Shown here piece after piece: positions 9,688 through 17,259 of a DNA stretch of 44,967 nt. The notes beneath the pieces are model-generated. The model was given only the letters and a program-made list of their open reading frames with translations. It had not been told where the DNA came from and ran no database searches. The number at the start of each line of letters is the position of its first letter. Positions within the stretch are counted from its first letter, which is position 1. This DNA comes from an uncultured Caryophanales bacterium (lineage in GTDB: Bacteria > Bacillota_I > Bacilli_A > RFN20 > CAG-826), in contig CAMPCW010000004.1 in NCBI GenBank assembly GCA_946647665.1, positions 1-44,967 on the forward strand, in the 5' to 3' direction. A program made the position numbers and the translations under genes.

Positions 9688-9708
9688 TTTGACTACAAAG
9701 TGGTCAAA
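9688..9708 (+). promoter_or_regulatory. Inverted repeat upstream of lysS
   Basis: TTTGACTAC-AAA-GTGGTCAAA is a 9-bp stem with one U-G wobble. It contains a TTGACT -35-like hexamer, but the best downstream -10 candidates (TTATAT, TATACT) are spaced 19 and 22 nt away, so the promoter is uncertain. It could be an operator or a hairpin. No T-run follows, so it is not a canonical terminator. Confidence 0.4.
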
Positions 9709-9746
9709 GATTCTTATATACTAATTTCAATGTGGAGGCATTATCA

Positions 9747-11231
9747 ATGGATAATCAAAATCTTAATGATCAAGAACTAGTTAGAAGAGAGAAACTCAAA
9801 AAATATGAGTCTTTTAAAGTTGATCCTTTTGGGAAAGCTTTTAAAGTTACTCATTTAGCAAATGAAGTTCACTCTTTGTTTGATAAAAAAAGTCCTAATT
9901 CTTTAGAAAAGAATAAACCATATGTGACTGTTGCAGGTCGTATTAAAAATTTAAGAAGAATGGGCAAGGCCTCATTTATGAATATTCAAGACAAATCTGG
10001 AAATATTCAAGTTTATATGGGCATTGATGTTGTTGGCAAGAAAACATATGAGTTATTTAAACTTGCTGATATTGGCGACATCGTTGGCGTCTATGGAAGA
10101 GTAATGAAAACACGTAGTGGTGAATTAACTATTAGAGCAGAAAAATATACACATTTAACAAAATGCTTACATCCACTTCCTGAAAAATTCCATGGTTTAG
10201 TTGATGTCGAAGAAAGAAGCAGACGTAGATATTTAGACCTCATCGTTAATGATGAATCAAGAAAAGTAGCGTTTGCTAGACCAAAACTTATCAGAAGTAT
10301 TCAATCTTATTTAGATGCTCAAGGATTCGTGGAAGTTGAAACTGCGGTTTTATCACCAATCCTCGGTGGGGCTAATGCGCGTCCATTTATTGCACACATG
10401 AATGCTTTAGATAGAGATTTCTATTTAAGAATCGCTACCGAACTTAATCTTAAAAGATTATTAGTAGGTGGTATGGAAAGAGTCTATGAGATTGGTCGTC
10501 TTTTTAGAAACGAAGGTATGGATGCAACTCATAACCCAGAATTTACTACTATTGAAGCTTATCAAGCATATTCAGATTTACAAGGCATGAGAAAACTTGC
10601 TGAAGGAATGATTAGAAAAGCTGCTAAAGATGTAACTGGTAGTGACATTGTTACTTATCAGGATAAAGTCTTAAATTTCCACAAACCATTTAGATGGGTC
10701 TCAATGGCAGATCTTATTTTAGAGAAAACTGGTGTTGACTTCAGAAAGATTTATGACTTTGAAGAAGCTAAAAAATTAGCAGAATCTAAAGGTATTAAAC
10801 TTGAAAAGCATAAAAACACCGTTGGACATGTAATGAATGAATTTTTTGAAGAATTCTGCGAAGCAGAACTCATTCAACCAACATTTGTTTATTCTTACCC
10901 AATCGAAGTTTCTCCGTTAACTAAAAAAGGAAAAGATCCACGTTATACTGAAAGATTTGAATTATTTGTTAATGGTAAGGAATTAGCTAATGCTTATACT
11001 GAACTTAATGATCCATTTGATCAAAAGGAAAGATTCTTGGCTCAACTTAAGGCCAAAGAGTTAGGTGATGAGGAAGCAAATGAAATGGATAATGATTTCA
11101 TTGAGGCTTTAGAATATGGCATGCCTCCTGCTGGTGGAATTGGTATGGGTATTGATAGATTAGTCATGTTACTTACAAATCAAGAAAACATCAGAGAAGT
11201 GATCCTCTTCCCAATGATGAAAGATAGATAA
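9747..11231 (+). CDS. lysS: Lysyl-tRNA synthetase, class II
   Basis: Charges tRNA-Lys. The start at ATG 9747 is chosen over GTG 9732 because GGAGG at 9734-9738 sits 8 nt upstream of it. The 494-residue protein has an anticodon-binding OB fold (about residues 60-150) and the class II core. Motif 1 surrounds the RSIQSYLDAQGFVEVETAVL segment, motif 2 is RNEGMDATHNPEFTTIEAY near 254, and motif 3 is GGIGMGIDRLVMLL near 464. The gene follows dusB, as in B. subtilis. No T-box leader is present; the gap upstream is only about 65 nt. A substrate tRNA-Lys(UUU) lies at the far end of this window. Confidence 0.98.
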   Translation: MDNQNLNDQELVRREKLKKYESFKVDPFGKAFKVTHLANEVHSLFDKKSPNSLEKNKPYVTVAGRIKNLRRMGKASFMNIQDKSGNIQVYMGIDVVGKKTYELFKLADIGDIVGVYGRVMKTRSGELTIRAEKYTHLTKCLHPLPEKFHGLVDVEERSRRRYLDLIVNDESRKVAFARPKLIRSIQSYLDAQGFVEVETAVLSPILGGANARPFIAHMNALDRDFYLRIATELNLKRLLVGGMERVYEIGRLFRNEGMDATHNPEFTTIEAYQAYSDLQGMRKLAEGMIRKAAKDVTGSDIVTYQDKVLNFHKPFRWVSMADLILEKTGVDFRKIYDFEEAKKLAESKGIKLEKHKNTVGHVMNEFFEEFCEAELIQPTFVYSYPIEVSPLTKKGKDPRYTERFELFVNGKELANAYTELNDPFDQKERFLAQLKAKELGDEEANEMDNDFIEALEYGMPPAGGIGMGIDRLVMLLTNQENIREVILFPMMKDR

Positions 11232-11241
11232 GAAATAAATT

Positions 11242-11469
11242 ATGGCAGGGACACGAACTGAAAAATATCGTAAATATCGTCAAGCTATTGCCGCTAGAAG
11301 TGACAATATCCCTGTTTTAAAGACCCCTTCGACACACGATAATTTCGCTGACGAAGCGGGTTTTTTTAAGAAAATTGCAATAAAAAATAGAGTAATTAAC
11401 TTATCCATTGCTTTGGTAATTGTAAGTATTATTGCTTTATTAGTGATATTTGGAATAATTGTCTTTTAG
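11242..11469 (+). CDS. Small single-pass membrane protein, unknown function
   Basis: A 75-residue protein I cannot assign to a named family. It has a basic N-terminal cytoplasmic segment (TRTEKYRKYRQ), a short polar middle with several acidic residues, and one strongly hydrophobic C-terminal helix (residues about 52-75). This predicts a tail-anchored topology with almost nothing outside. It lies 10 nt after lysS and 12 nt before cmk, whose AGGAGG overlaps the stop region, so it is likely co-translated with housekeeping genes. The Arg/Lys/Tyr-rich N-terminus resembles short recruitment motifs on cell-division and cell-wall proteins that bind GpsB, which is encoded nearby. That link is speculative. 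Confidence 0.75.
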   Translation: MAGTRTEKYRKYRQAIAARSDNIPVLKTPSTHDNFADEAGFFKKIAIKNRVINLSIALVIVSIIALLVIFGIIVF

Positions 11470-11481
11470 GAGGACATAACT

Positions 11482-12159
11482 ATGAAAATTACCGTTGCTA
11501 TTGATGGCCCAGCCGCTGCTGGAAAATCTACTGTTGCTAAGGAAGTTGCAAAGCGATTAGGTTATACCTATATTGATACCGGTGCTATGTATCGAGCTTT
11601 TACTTGGTACTGCATGGAAAAAGGTGTTGATTGTCAAAATGAAGCTGCATGTTGTGCATTAATTCCTGAAGTAACTATTAAACTTAGGCCTAACGGTCAA
11701 GTTCTTTGTAATGAATTTGATGTTACAAAAGAAATTCGCGAGCCACGTGTATCTGGTAATGTTAGTTATATAGCATCTTATAAAGACATTAGATTATTCT
11801 TGGTTGATCAACAAAGAGCGATGGCGGCTAAACATTCAGTAATTATGGATGGTAGAGATATTGGTACCTATGTTCTCCCTGATGCTGATGTAAAAATATT
11901 CCAAATTGCTTCTGTAGAAACTAGAGCAGTTCGTAGATATGATGAAAATATTGCTAAAGGTATCTCTTGTACTTTAGAAGAAATTGAAAATGATGTTAGA
12001 AAAAGAGACTACATTGATTCTCATAGAGACTTTGCACCTCTTAAATGTGCTCCTGATGCATTAACATTAGATACATCATTCATGTCTGTTGAAGAAGTTG
12101 TAACTAAAGTTATTGAAATTATTAACGCTAAATTAGCAGAGAAAGGTATTAATGGCTAG
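11482..12159 (+). CDS. cmk: Cytidylate kinase
   Basis: Phosphorylates CMP and dCMP, supplying pyrimidine nucleotides and recycling CMP from RNA turnover and lipid synthesis. The 225 residues are the normal length. The P-loop GPAAAGKST is at residues 9-17. YIDTGAMYRAFT is the CMP-binding signature, and MDGRDIGTYVLPDADVKIF is the conserved DGRDIGT region. RKRDYIDSHRDFAPLK forms the LID/substrate arginines. AGGAGG at 11468-11473 precedes ATG with good spacing. It overlaps der by 8 nt, the same partner as in many Firmicutes clusters. Confidence 0.97.
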   Translation: MKITVAIDGPAAAGKSTVAKEVAKRLGYTYIDTGAMYRAFTWYCMEKGVDCQNEAACCALIPEVTIKLRPNGQVLCNEFDVTKEIREPRVSGNVSYIASYKDIRLFLVDQQRAMAAKHSVIMDGRDIGTYVLPDADVKIFQIASVETRAVRRYDENIAKGISCTLEEIENDVRKRDYIDSHRDFAPLKCAPDALTLDTSFMSVEEVVTKVIEIINAKLAEKGING

Positions 12160-13462
12160 AGCAGTTGTTGCTATTGTTGGAAGTCCTAACGTTGGTAAAT
12201 CAACGATTTTTAATCGTATTATCGGTGATAGAAGAGCCATTGTTGATGACGAAGCTGGTATCACTAGAGATAGACTATATGGAACTGCTAATTGGTTAGG
12301 TAAGAGTTTTACTCTTATTGATACTGGTGGTATCGAAGTTACTAATAGACCATTTCAAGAACAAATTAGAGTTCAGGCAAATATCGCAATTGATGAAGCC
12401 GACATTATTTTATTTGTGGTTGATGGTAAGGTTGGTGTAACCACTGATGACCATATGGTTGCTAAACTTTTACGCAAAGTTAAAAAACCTATTTTATTGT
12501 TAGTTAATAAGATTGATGAAGGGCTTCAAGCATCAAATGCTGCTGAATTTTATTCACTTGGTTTAGGCGAACCAATTCCTGTTTCTGGAAGTCATGGTGT
12601 AGGTATAGGTGAAGTTTTAAATCGCATTATTGATAAAATCCCAAATGATGATGAAAAAGTTGATGATGATACAGTGACATTTTGTTTAATTGGTAGACCA
12701 AATGTTGGCAAATCTTCTTTAACAAATGCCATTTTATCTCAAGAAAGAGTTATTGTAAGTGACATCTCTGGAACTACTAGAGATTCCATAGATACACCAT
12801 TTACTAAAGATGATGTTAATTATGTTGTTATCGATACAGCTGGCTTAAAGAAAAAAGGAAAAATATATGAAGCCATCGATAAATATTCTGCAATAAGAGC
12901 GCTTAAAGCTATCGAAAGAAGCGAGATTGTTTTACTTGTTTTAGATGGAAAAGCAGGTATTACAGAACAAGATAAACACGTCATCCAATATGCTACAGAT
13001 TTGCATAAAGCCATTATCATTGTTGTTAACAAATGGGATCTAGTCGATAAAGACACAAACACAATGTCTTCCTATGAAAAATTAATTCGTAATGAATACA
13101 AGTTCTTAGATTATGCTCCTGTCGTTTTCTTATCCGCTCTTACAAAAAGAAGGATAAATACATTGTTTGAATCTTTACTGTTAGTTCACCAAGCCTATCA
13201 CACTAGAATTCAAACTTCTATTTTGAATAATGTCATTCAAGAAGCTCAGGTTATGAACCAGGCTCCAGACTTCAATGGTGGGCGTTTAAAGATATACTAT
13301 TCGACACAAATTCTAACCGCACCACCTACTATTTCACTTGTTGTTAACGACCCAGAGTTTATGCATTTTTCCTATCAAAGATATTTAGAAAATCGTTTAA
13401 GAGAAACTTTTAATTTTGAAGGAACGCCGGTAAAGATTAGTTTAAAAAAACATAGAAAGTAG
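12152..13462 (+). CDS. der: Ribosome assembly GTPase Der (EngA)
   Basis: Double-GTPase factor needed for 50S subunit maturation. The 436 residues have two G domains in tandem. The first has G1 GSPNVGKST at 10-18, DTGG and NKID. The second has G1 GRPNVGKSS near 181, DTAG and NKWD. A C-terminal KH-like domain follows at about 350-436 (LKIYYSTQILTAPPTISLVVN). The start overlaps cmk by 8 nt and no separate promoter is seen, so it belongs to the lysS-cmk-der transcript. Length and motifs are all typical. Confidence 0.98.
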   Translation: MARAVVAIVGSPNVGKSTIFNRIIGDRRAIVDDEAGITRDRLYGTANWLGKSFTLIDTGGIEVTNRPFQEQIRVQANIAIDEADIILFVVDGKVGVTTDDHMVAKLLRKVKKPILLLVNKIDEGLQASNAAEFYSLGLGEPIPVSGSHGVGIGEVLNRIIDKIPNDDEKVDDDTVTFCLIGRPNVGKSSLTNAILSQERVIVSDISGTTRDSIDTPFTKDDVNYVVIDTAGLKKKGKIYEAIDKYSAIRALKAIERSEIVLLVLDGKAGITEQDKHVIQYATDLHKAIIIVVNKWDLVDKDTNTMSSYEKLIRNEYKFLDYAPVVFLSALTKRRINTLFESLLLVHQAYHTRIQTSILNNVIQEAQVMNQAPDFNGGRLKIYYSTQILTAPPTISLVVNDPEFMHFSYQRYLENRLRETFNFEGTPVKISLKKHRK

Positions 13463-13475
13463 TTAAAAATCATTA

Positions 13476-13481
13476 TATAAT
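13476..13481 (+). promoter_or_regulatory. -10 box of the HU gene
   Basis: TATAAT lies 27 nt before the HU gene start, leaving room for the AAGGAG ribosome binding site at 13496-13501. The -35 (TAGAAA with a 17-nt spacer) is weak. Confidence 0.45.
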
Positions 13482-13508
13482 TTATATACGTAACAAGGAG
13501 ATAAGGGG

Positions 13509-13793
13509 ATGAAAAAGCTCAATAAAAATGAGATCATCGAACTTGTTGCTGAGAAAGCACACTTATCAAAAGTCGATGCGAAGTCATCAGTTGATATGAC
13601 GTTCGACCTCATTATGGAGGCTTTGCTGGAAGGGGATTCAGTCAATATTAAAAACTTCTGTGTGTTCGAGCCAAAAACAAAAGCTGGCAGAAAAGGTACG
13701 CATCCTAAAAAGCATACAGAAATTCAAATCAAACCTAAGAAGACTGTAACAGTGCATTTAGCCAAAGAATTCAAAGCAAAGCTAAACAAATAA
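13509..13793 (+). CDS. hup: HU-family DNA-binding protein
   Basis: Nucleoid-associated dimeric protein that bends and compacts DNA. At 94 residues it matches the usual HU length. It begins with the helix KLNKNEIIELVAEKAHLSKVDA, followed by the dimerisation helices. The usual GFGxF turn is replaced by NFCVFEP. The DNA-embracing arm reads AGRKGTHPKKHTEI, keeping the intercalating proline. The C-terminus AKEFKAKLN is normal. It follows der, as hbs does broadly in Bacillus. It has its own promoter, a good AAGGAG, and a strong terminator, so it is probably a highly expressed monocistronic unit. Assignment to HU rather than IHF is by lineage. Confidence 0.93.
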   Translation: MKKLNKNEIIELVAEKAHLSKVDAKSSVDMTFDLIMEALLEGDSVNIKNFCVFEPKTKAGRKGTHPKKHTEIQIKPKKTVTVHLAKEFKAKLNK

Positions 13794-13810
13794 TCATCAT
13801 ATAAAAAATT

Positions 13811-13830
13811 GACCTTCGGGTCTTTTTTTT
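13811..13830 (+). terminator. Terminator of the HU gene
   Basis: GACC-TTCG-GGTC, a stem capped by a UUCG tetraloop, is followed by eight T residues. Confidence 0.85.
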
Positions 13831-13843
13831 AATGACTGGTAAA

Positions 13844-13849
13844 TATATT
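13844..13849 (+). promoter_or_regulatory. -10 box of cca
   Basis: TATATT ends 8 nt before the cca ATG, just downstream of the HU-gene terminator. There is no Shine-Dalgarno sequence, consistent with a leaderless mRNA. The upstream -35 would fall in the terminator T-run and is not recognisable. Confidence 0.4.
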
Positions 13850-13857
13850 ATTTATAT

Positions 13858-14520
13858 ATGGATTATAAGCTATCTTTATTTATTGAACTTGTTGATTTAT
13901 TTAATAAGCATGGATATCAGTTATATCTAGTGGGTGGATCTACTAGAGACTTTTTACTTCATATCCCTTTAAATGACATGGATTTAGTGACCAATGCTAC
14001 TCCAGAAGAATCTAAGAAGTTCTTAATGGATGCAGATTATACTTTTGAAAGATTTGGGACAGTAAAATTTAATTATAAAAATGTGAAATTTGATTTAACC
14101 ACCTTTAGAAAAGAAAAAGGGTATTCAGATTCTAGACACCCAAATGAAGTTATTTTTACTAAAAATATTAAAGAAGATTATTCGCGCAGAGATATTACAA
14201 TCAATGCATTATATTTAGATAAAAATCTAAAAGTAATTGACTTTGTTAACGGGTTAGAAGACTTAAATAACCACATAATTAGAATGGTGGGAGATCCTTA
14301 TAAAAGAATTAAAGAAGACCCATTAAGAATTGTACGTATCTATCGTTTTCAATTTGATTTAGGCTTTTTCATTGATAAAGACTTAGAAAAAGTTATTGAA
14401 GAAAATAAAGTTTTATTGCTAAATTTACGAAAAGAAAAGATATTAGAAGAAATTCGAAAATGTCATCATCAAAGTGAACTTCGAGCAACCTTAATAAATT
14501 TCGGCATAAATAATTTATAA
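13858..14520 (+). CDS. cca: Short class II CCA-adding enzyme / poly(A) polymerase family nucleotidyltransferase
   Basis: Nucleotidyltransferase of the family that adds or repairs the tRNA 3' CCA. The head domain is intact: GGSTRDFLL, the catalytic DMD carboxylates, and TFRKEKGYSDSRHP. So is the neck with SRRDITINALY and the nucleotide-selecting EDPLRIVRIYRF. At 220 residues it is about half the length of Bacillus Cca. It ends just after the neck, without most of the body and tail that grip the tRNA elbow. No remnant lies downstream, because dnaD begins 31 nt later, so this looks like a genuine short form rather than a recent frameshift. The position before dnaD-nth matches B. subtilis. It could instead be another nucleotidyltransferase of the family. 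Confidence 0.8.
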   Translation: MDYKLSLFIELVDLFNKHGYQLYLVGGSTRDFLLHIPLNDMDLVTNATPEESKKFLMDADYTFERFGTVKFNYKNVKFDLTTFRKEKGYSDSRHPNEVIFTKNIKEDYSRRDITINALYLDKNLKVIDFVNGLEDLNNHIIRMVGDPYKRIKEDPLRIVRIYRFQFDLGFFIDKDLEKVIEENKVLLLNLRKEKILEEIRKCHHQSELRATLINFGINNL

Positions 14521-14534
14521 TTATTAAGGAAGTG

Positions 14535-14543
14535 TGCTATATT
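14535..14543 (+). promoter_or_regulatory. Extended -10 of dnaD
   Basis: TGCTATATT is an extended -10 ending 8 nt before ATG 14552. The AAGGAAG just upstream of it would lie before the transcription start and so cannot serve this ATG. Confidence 0.5.
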
Positions 14544-14551
14544 ACATATAC

Positions 14552-15196
14552 ATGATTACCGAGGCTATAGATTTTAGATATTTATTAATCGAAAATTATC
14601 GCAAACTAAAACTCAATGAAAATGAGGTAGCGACTATTTTTGTTATTGATCATCTTATTAGCCAAGGCAACCCTTTTGTAACCGCTGATTTATTATCTTT
14701 AAAAATGACTTTAGATATTAAAGAGATTGATAAGATTTTAGCTAAGCTTATTACTAAAGGTATGTTTGAGTATAAAACAATTGGTAAAAACACTGTTGCT
14801 ACTCTTGAGCCATTAAAACAAAAACTATATAGAGAATTCCAGTTATTCTTATCTAAAGAAGAAGAGGAAAAAAGCTCAACCAGAATTAAAGAAGAATTAG
14901 AGAACGTATACACTAATTACGAAAAATTATTAGGACGCTCCTTATCTCCTGTTGAAGTGGCAAAAATTCACGAATGGATTTCCTTTGGTTACAGTGATAA
15001 AACCATCATTGACGCTTTAAAAGAAGCGCTCTCAAAAGGCAAAAAAACCCTACGCAGCGTGGATAAAATCCTTTTAAGTTGGTCTCAAAGAGATGATTTA
15101 CAATCAGAAGGACATACTCCATTAAGTGAAGAATGGGATAAGAATTTAGAAGAAACAATCCGCATCGCAAAAATCCCGTGGATTAACAAAGACTAA
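14552..15196 (+). CDS. dnaD: DNA replication initiation protein DnaD
   Basis: Primosome protein that helps load the replicative helicase in Firmicutes. ATG 14552 is preferred over GTG 14534, which has no usable ribosome binding site spacing, and gives 214 residues. The N-terminal winged helix (about residues 10-100) and the DnaB_2/DnaD C-terminal domain are recognisable. In the C-terminal domain, YEKLLGRSLSPVEVAKIHEWISFGYSDKTIIDAL contains the family's start of domain and the YxxxI-like helix. It ends one nt into nth (TAATG). The cca-dnaD-nth-recU neighbourhood is the Bacillus arrangement with ypoC and ponA removed. Confidence 0.93.
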   Translation: MITEAIDFRYLLIENYRKLKLNENEVATIFVIDHLISQGNPFVTADLLSLKMTLDIKEIDKILAKLITKGMFEYKTIGKNTVATLEPLKQKLYREFQLFLSKEEEEKSSTRIKEELENVYTNYEKLLGRSLSPVEVAKIHEWISFGYSDKTIIDALKEALSKGKKTLRSVDKILLSWSQRDDLQSEGHTPLSEEWDKNLEETIRIAKIPWINKD

Positions 15197-15819
15197 TGCT
15201 ATCTAAAGAACAATTTAAAGAAGTTTCACGCTATTTAGACTCACTTTTTCCAGATGCAAAATGTGAGCTTTTTTATTCTCAAGATTATGAATTAGTGATC
15301 GCTGTGATGTTATCTGCGCAAACAACTGATAAGTCCGTTAACGCTGTTACTAGTCATTTATTTAAAAAGTATCCAACACTTAAATCTTTATTGGATGCTG
15401 ATATCAAAGATATTGAAAATGAAATTCAATCATTAGGTTTATATAAAAATAAGGCAAGAAATATTAAAGGCATCGCTGAAATTTTATATCACGAATTTAA
15501 TTCAGTTCTTCCAAGCGATAAAAATGAATTACAAAAATTGCCAGGGATTGGAAATAAGTCTGCTGGAGTAATTAGATGTGAAATTTTTAAAATCCCTGAT
15601 TTACCAGTAGATACTCATATCATTCGTATTTCAAATCGACTTGGAATTGCGAAAAGTAGTGACGAGCCAATTGATATTGAAAGAAAACTTAAAAAAATAA
15701 TCCCAGAAGAATCTTGGATTAAATCACATCATCAACTCATTCATTTTGGCAGATACTTCTGTACAGCCAGAAATCCAAAATGCAATAAATGCAAAATTAA
15801 AAAATATTGTAAGAATTAA
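15196..15819 (+). CDS. nth: Endonuclease III (DNA glycosylase/AP lyase)
   Basis: Removes oxidised pyrimidines and cleaves at AP sites in base excision repair. The 207 residues show the helix-hairpin-helix LPGIGNKSAGV with the catalytic lysine, and PVDTHIIRISNRLG with the catalytic aspartate. The C-terminal [4Fe-4S] ligands follow the exact C-x6-C-x2-C-x5-C spacing (CTARNPKCNKCKIKKYC). The start overlaps dnaD by 1 nt. The stop codon overlaps the recU stop on the opposite strand within TTAA, leaving no space for a terminator between the convergent genes. Confidence 0.97.
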   Translation: MLSKEQFKEVSRYLDSLFPDAKCELFYSQDYELVIAVMLSAQTTDKSVNAVTSHLFKKYPTLKSLLDADIKDIENEIQSLGLYKNKARNIKGIAEILYHEFNSVLPSDKNELQKLPGIGNKSAGVIRCEIFKIPDLPVDTHIIRISNRLGIAKSSDEPIDIERKLKKIIPEESWIKSHHQLIHFGRYFCTARNPKCNKCKIKKYCKN

Positions 15820-16406
15820 AAATATAGTTTATCAATCGCGTCAATATACTTTAGGCGAGGATTATAACTTCTTTCAACTTCGATGCCTGATTGTAAAAAA
15901 CATGAATATGGTATCGATTTTCTTTCTTCATGCTCATAAAAATGGATAACATAACTGGCATCCAAAATAAATACTTTGTCGAGTAGTTCAAATTGGATGA
16001 TAAAGAAAGCAATTCCTCCATGAGCAATCACTCTTTTTAAATGATCAATTTGGTGTTTGGAGATGTTATTTAATGGAAATGAAGTTTTGTTTTTCGTGTT
16101 CTTTGCTTCAAAATCTATATATCTACCTTTATAAACCCCATTGTAGTCGGTCGTGGATTGTTCTTCAAAATAGGCGTGAGTGATTTTAGCACCTTTTGAG
16201 TAATCTACTTTTACTACATTAATTGGAGTTGGCCTTTTAGTAATTAAGCATATATCTTTGTCTTTATAGTATTCATTAGAGACATTAATATCATTTTCAA
16301 AACTCATTCCCCTGTTAGCACTGGAAATGGATAATTCAGTGGAGGATTTATTTTTCTTTTTACTTTCCTCTTTTTTATATATTTGTCCGTTAGGATATCT
16401 AATCAT
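15816..16406 (-). CDS. recU: Holliday junction resolvase RecU
   Basis: Resolves four-way junctions in homologous recombination, working with RuvAB and RecA in Firmicutes. The 196 residues align along their length with B. subtilis RecU: MIRYPNGQIY start, SSANRGMSFENDIN, and the PD-(D/E)xK active site (TTDYNG then DFEAKNTKNKTSFP). ISKHQIDHLKRV and the C-terminal YIDAIDKLYF also match. It overlaps the upstream exonuclease gene in TAATG, so translation is coupled. In B. subtilis recU pairs with ponA next to nth; here ponA is missing and a DEDDh exonuclease is upstream. recA is about 3 kb away on the other strand. Confidence 0.96.
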   Translation of the reverse strand: MIRYPNGQIYKKEESKKKNKSSTELSISSANRGMSFENDINVSNEYYKDKDICLITKRPTPINVVKVDYSKGAKITHAYFEEQSTTDYNGVYKGRYIDFEAKNTKNKTSFPLNNISKHQIDHLKRVIAHGGIAFFIIQFELLDKVFILDASYVIHFYEHEERKSIPYSCFLQSGIEVERSYNPRLKYIDAIDKLYF

Positions 16407-17131
16407 TAGTCGATATATTCTTTAAGATAATCTTTAAATTCTTCGGGAGTAACTGATTCTCCCGCTAAAAGTTTTTTGATGGCTTTATTAACTGGTTCTG
16501 GTCCAATGTTACTTCTATTTAATACTTTGCAGTATTGAGCTAAAACGACTTCTTTTTCCTTAAGAAAAACATTATATAATTTTGCTAAATTAACAGCGTC
16601 ATACATTGGATCATGAGCAGAGCCTTCAAATTGAACATTAAATAATTCTAAATAGTGGGTAAGTGATAATGGATTACCGTTATCATCCTTAACAAATTCT
16701 GAAATCAAAGATTGGAAATCCATGTAATTCTTTTTTATGATGTCGCATAAATCTCTTGGCGCATCCATGTTATAAGAGCAGGATTGATTTAAAATACGCA
16801 TATCGTGGTTGCCAAAAGTAACAAATAAAGTTTTCTTAAACGCCATTCCACAGTATTTTTTAATCTCATTAATAGCCTTTGAGAATTCAACCCCGTACTT
16901 CTCTAAATCTTTTTCTGTGATATTAGTTAATTCTTTAACAAATCTGCCAATAGAGTTTTTACATTTAACATAGTTTCTAATTGGGTTTTTTGCTTTGACA
17001 ATTTGGCCTTCTTTATTTACGTAGGTGAAATATGCACCATAGGCAATCATTTCATGTGAAAACTGTGTTCCCTCGAAATCTAAGAAACAGACATATTTTC
17101 TTCCTTTTAAAATACGGTTTAGCTTTTTCAT
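16406..17131 (-). CDS. DEDDh-family 3'-5' exonuclease
   Basis: RNase T/DnaQ-fold exonuclease of 241 residues. The four acidic metal ligands and the general base are visible: D18 and E20 in FLDFEGTQ, D110 in FGNHDMRIL, and H173 and D178 in SAHDPMYDAVNL. The C-terminal 50 residues form a helical extension of unknown role. It resembles KapD/ERI-like proteins more than the polymerase proofreading subunit, but whether the substrate is RNA or DNA cannot be told from sequence. The coupling with recU suggests DNA metabolism. TTGAAA-17-TAATAT lies upstream with the -10 only 8 nt from ATG and no Shine-Dalgarno sequence, so the transcript should be leaderless. Confidence 0.88.
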   Translation of the reverse strand: MKKLNRILKGRKYVCFLDFEGTQFSHEMIAYGAYFTYVNKEGQIVKAKNPIRNYVKCKNSIGRFVKELTNITEKDLEKYGVEFSKAINEIKKYCGMAFKKTLFVTFGNHDMRILNQSCSYNMDAPRDLCDIIKKNYMDFQSLISEFVKDDNGNPLSLTHYLELFNVQFEGSAHDPMYDAVNLAKLYNVFLKEKEVVLAQYCKVLNRSNIGPEPVNKAIKKLLAGESVTPEEFKDYLKEYID

Positions 17132-17139
17132 CGTTTTCT

Positions 17140-17168
17140 ATATTAGCGATAGAAAATGTTCTTTTCAA
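17140..17168 (-). promoter_or_regulatory. Promoter of the exonuclease-recU operon
   Basis: On the minus strand TTGAAA and TAATAT are separated by 17 nt. The -10 ends 8 nt before the ATG, so transcription should begin about 1-2 nt from the start codon. Confidence 0.65.
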
Positions 17169-17214
17169 GAAAAAGGAAACGAAGATTAAATAAAAAAAGA
17201 TTATATTTATTAAT

Positions 17215-17249
17215 TTTTCATAGAAAAATGTTTAGATATAAGAGATAAT
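17215..17249 (+). promoter_or_regulatory. Promoter region of gpsB
   Basis: TTTTCA with TATAAG 16 nt downstream is one option, and GATAAT at 17244-17249 another. The second would leave about 10 nt before ATG. A TTTTTC-ATA-GAAAAA inverted repeat overlaps the -35. No Shine-Dalgarno sequence is visible. Confidence 0.4.
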
Positions 17250-17259
17250 AGTAAAGAAT

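Noticed and set aside
9682-9746. Possible T-box leader for lysS (and likewise for argS at 35236-35272)
   Set aside because: The gaps are too short and lack the conserved T-box AGGGTGGNACCGCG-like sequence.
16406-17131. Exonuclease as DNA polymerase III epsilon (DnaQ)
   Set aside because: The spacing of motifs and the C-terminal extension resemble KapD/ERI-type enzymes, and Firmicutes PolC usually has built-in proofreading.
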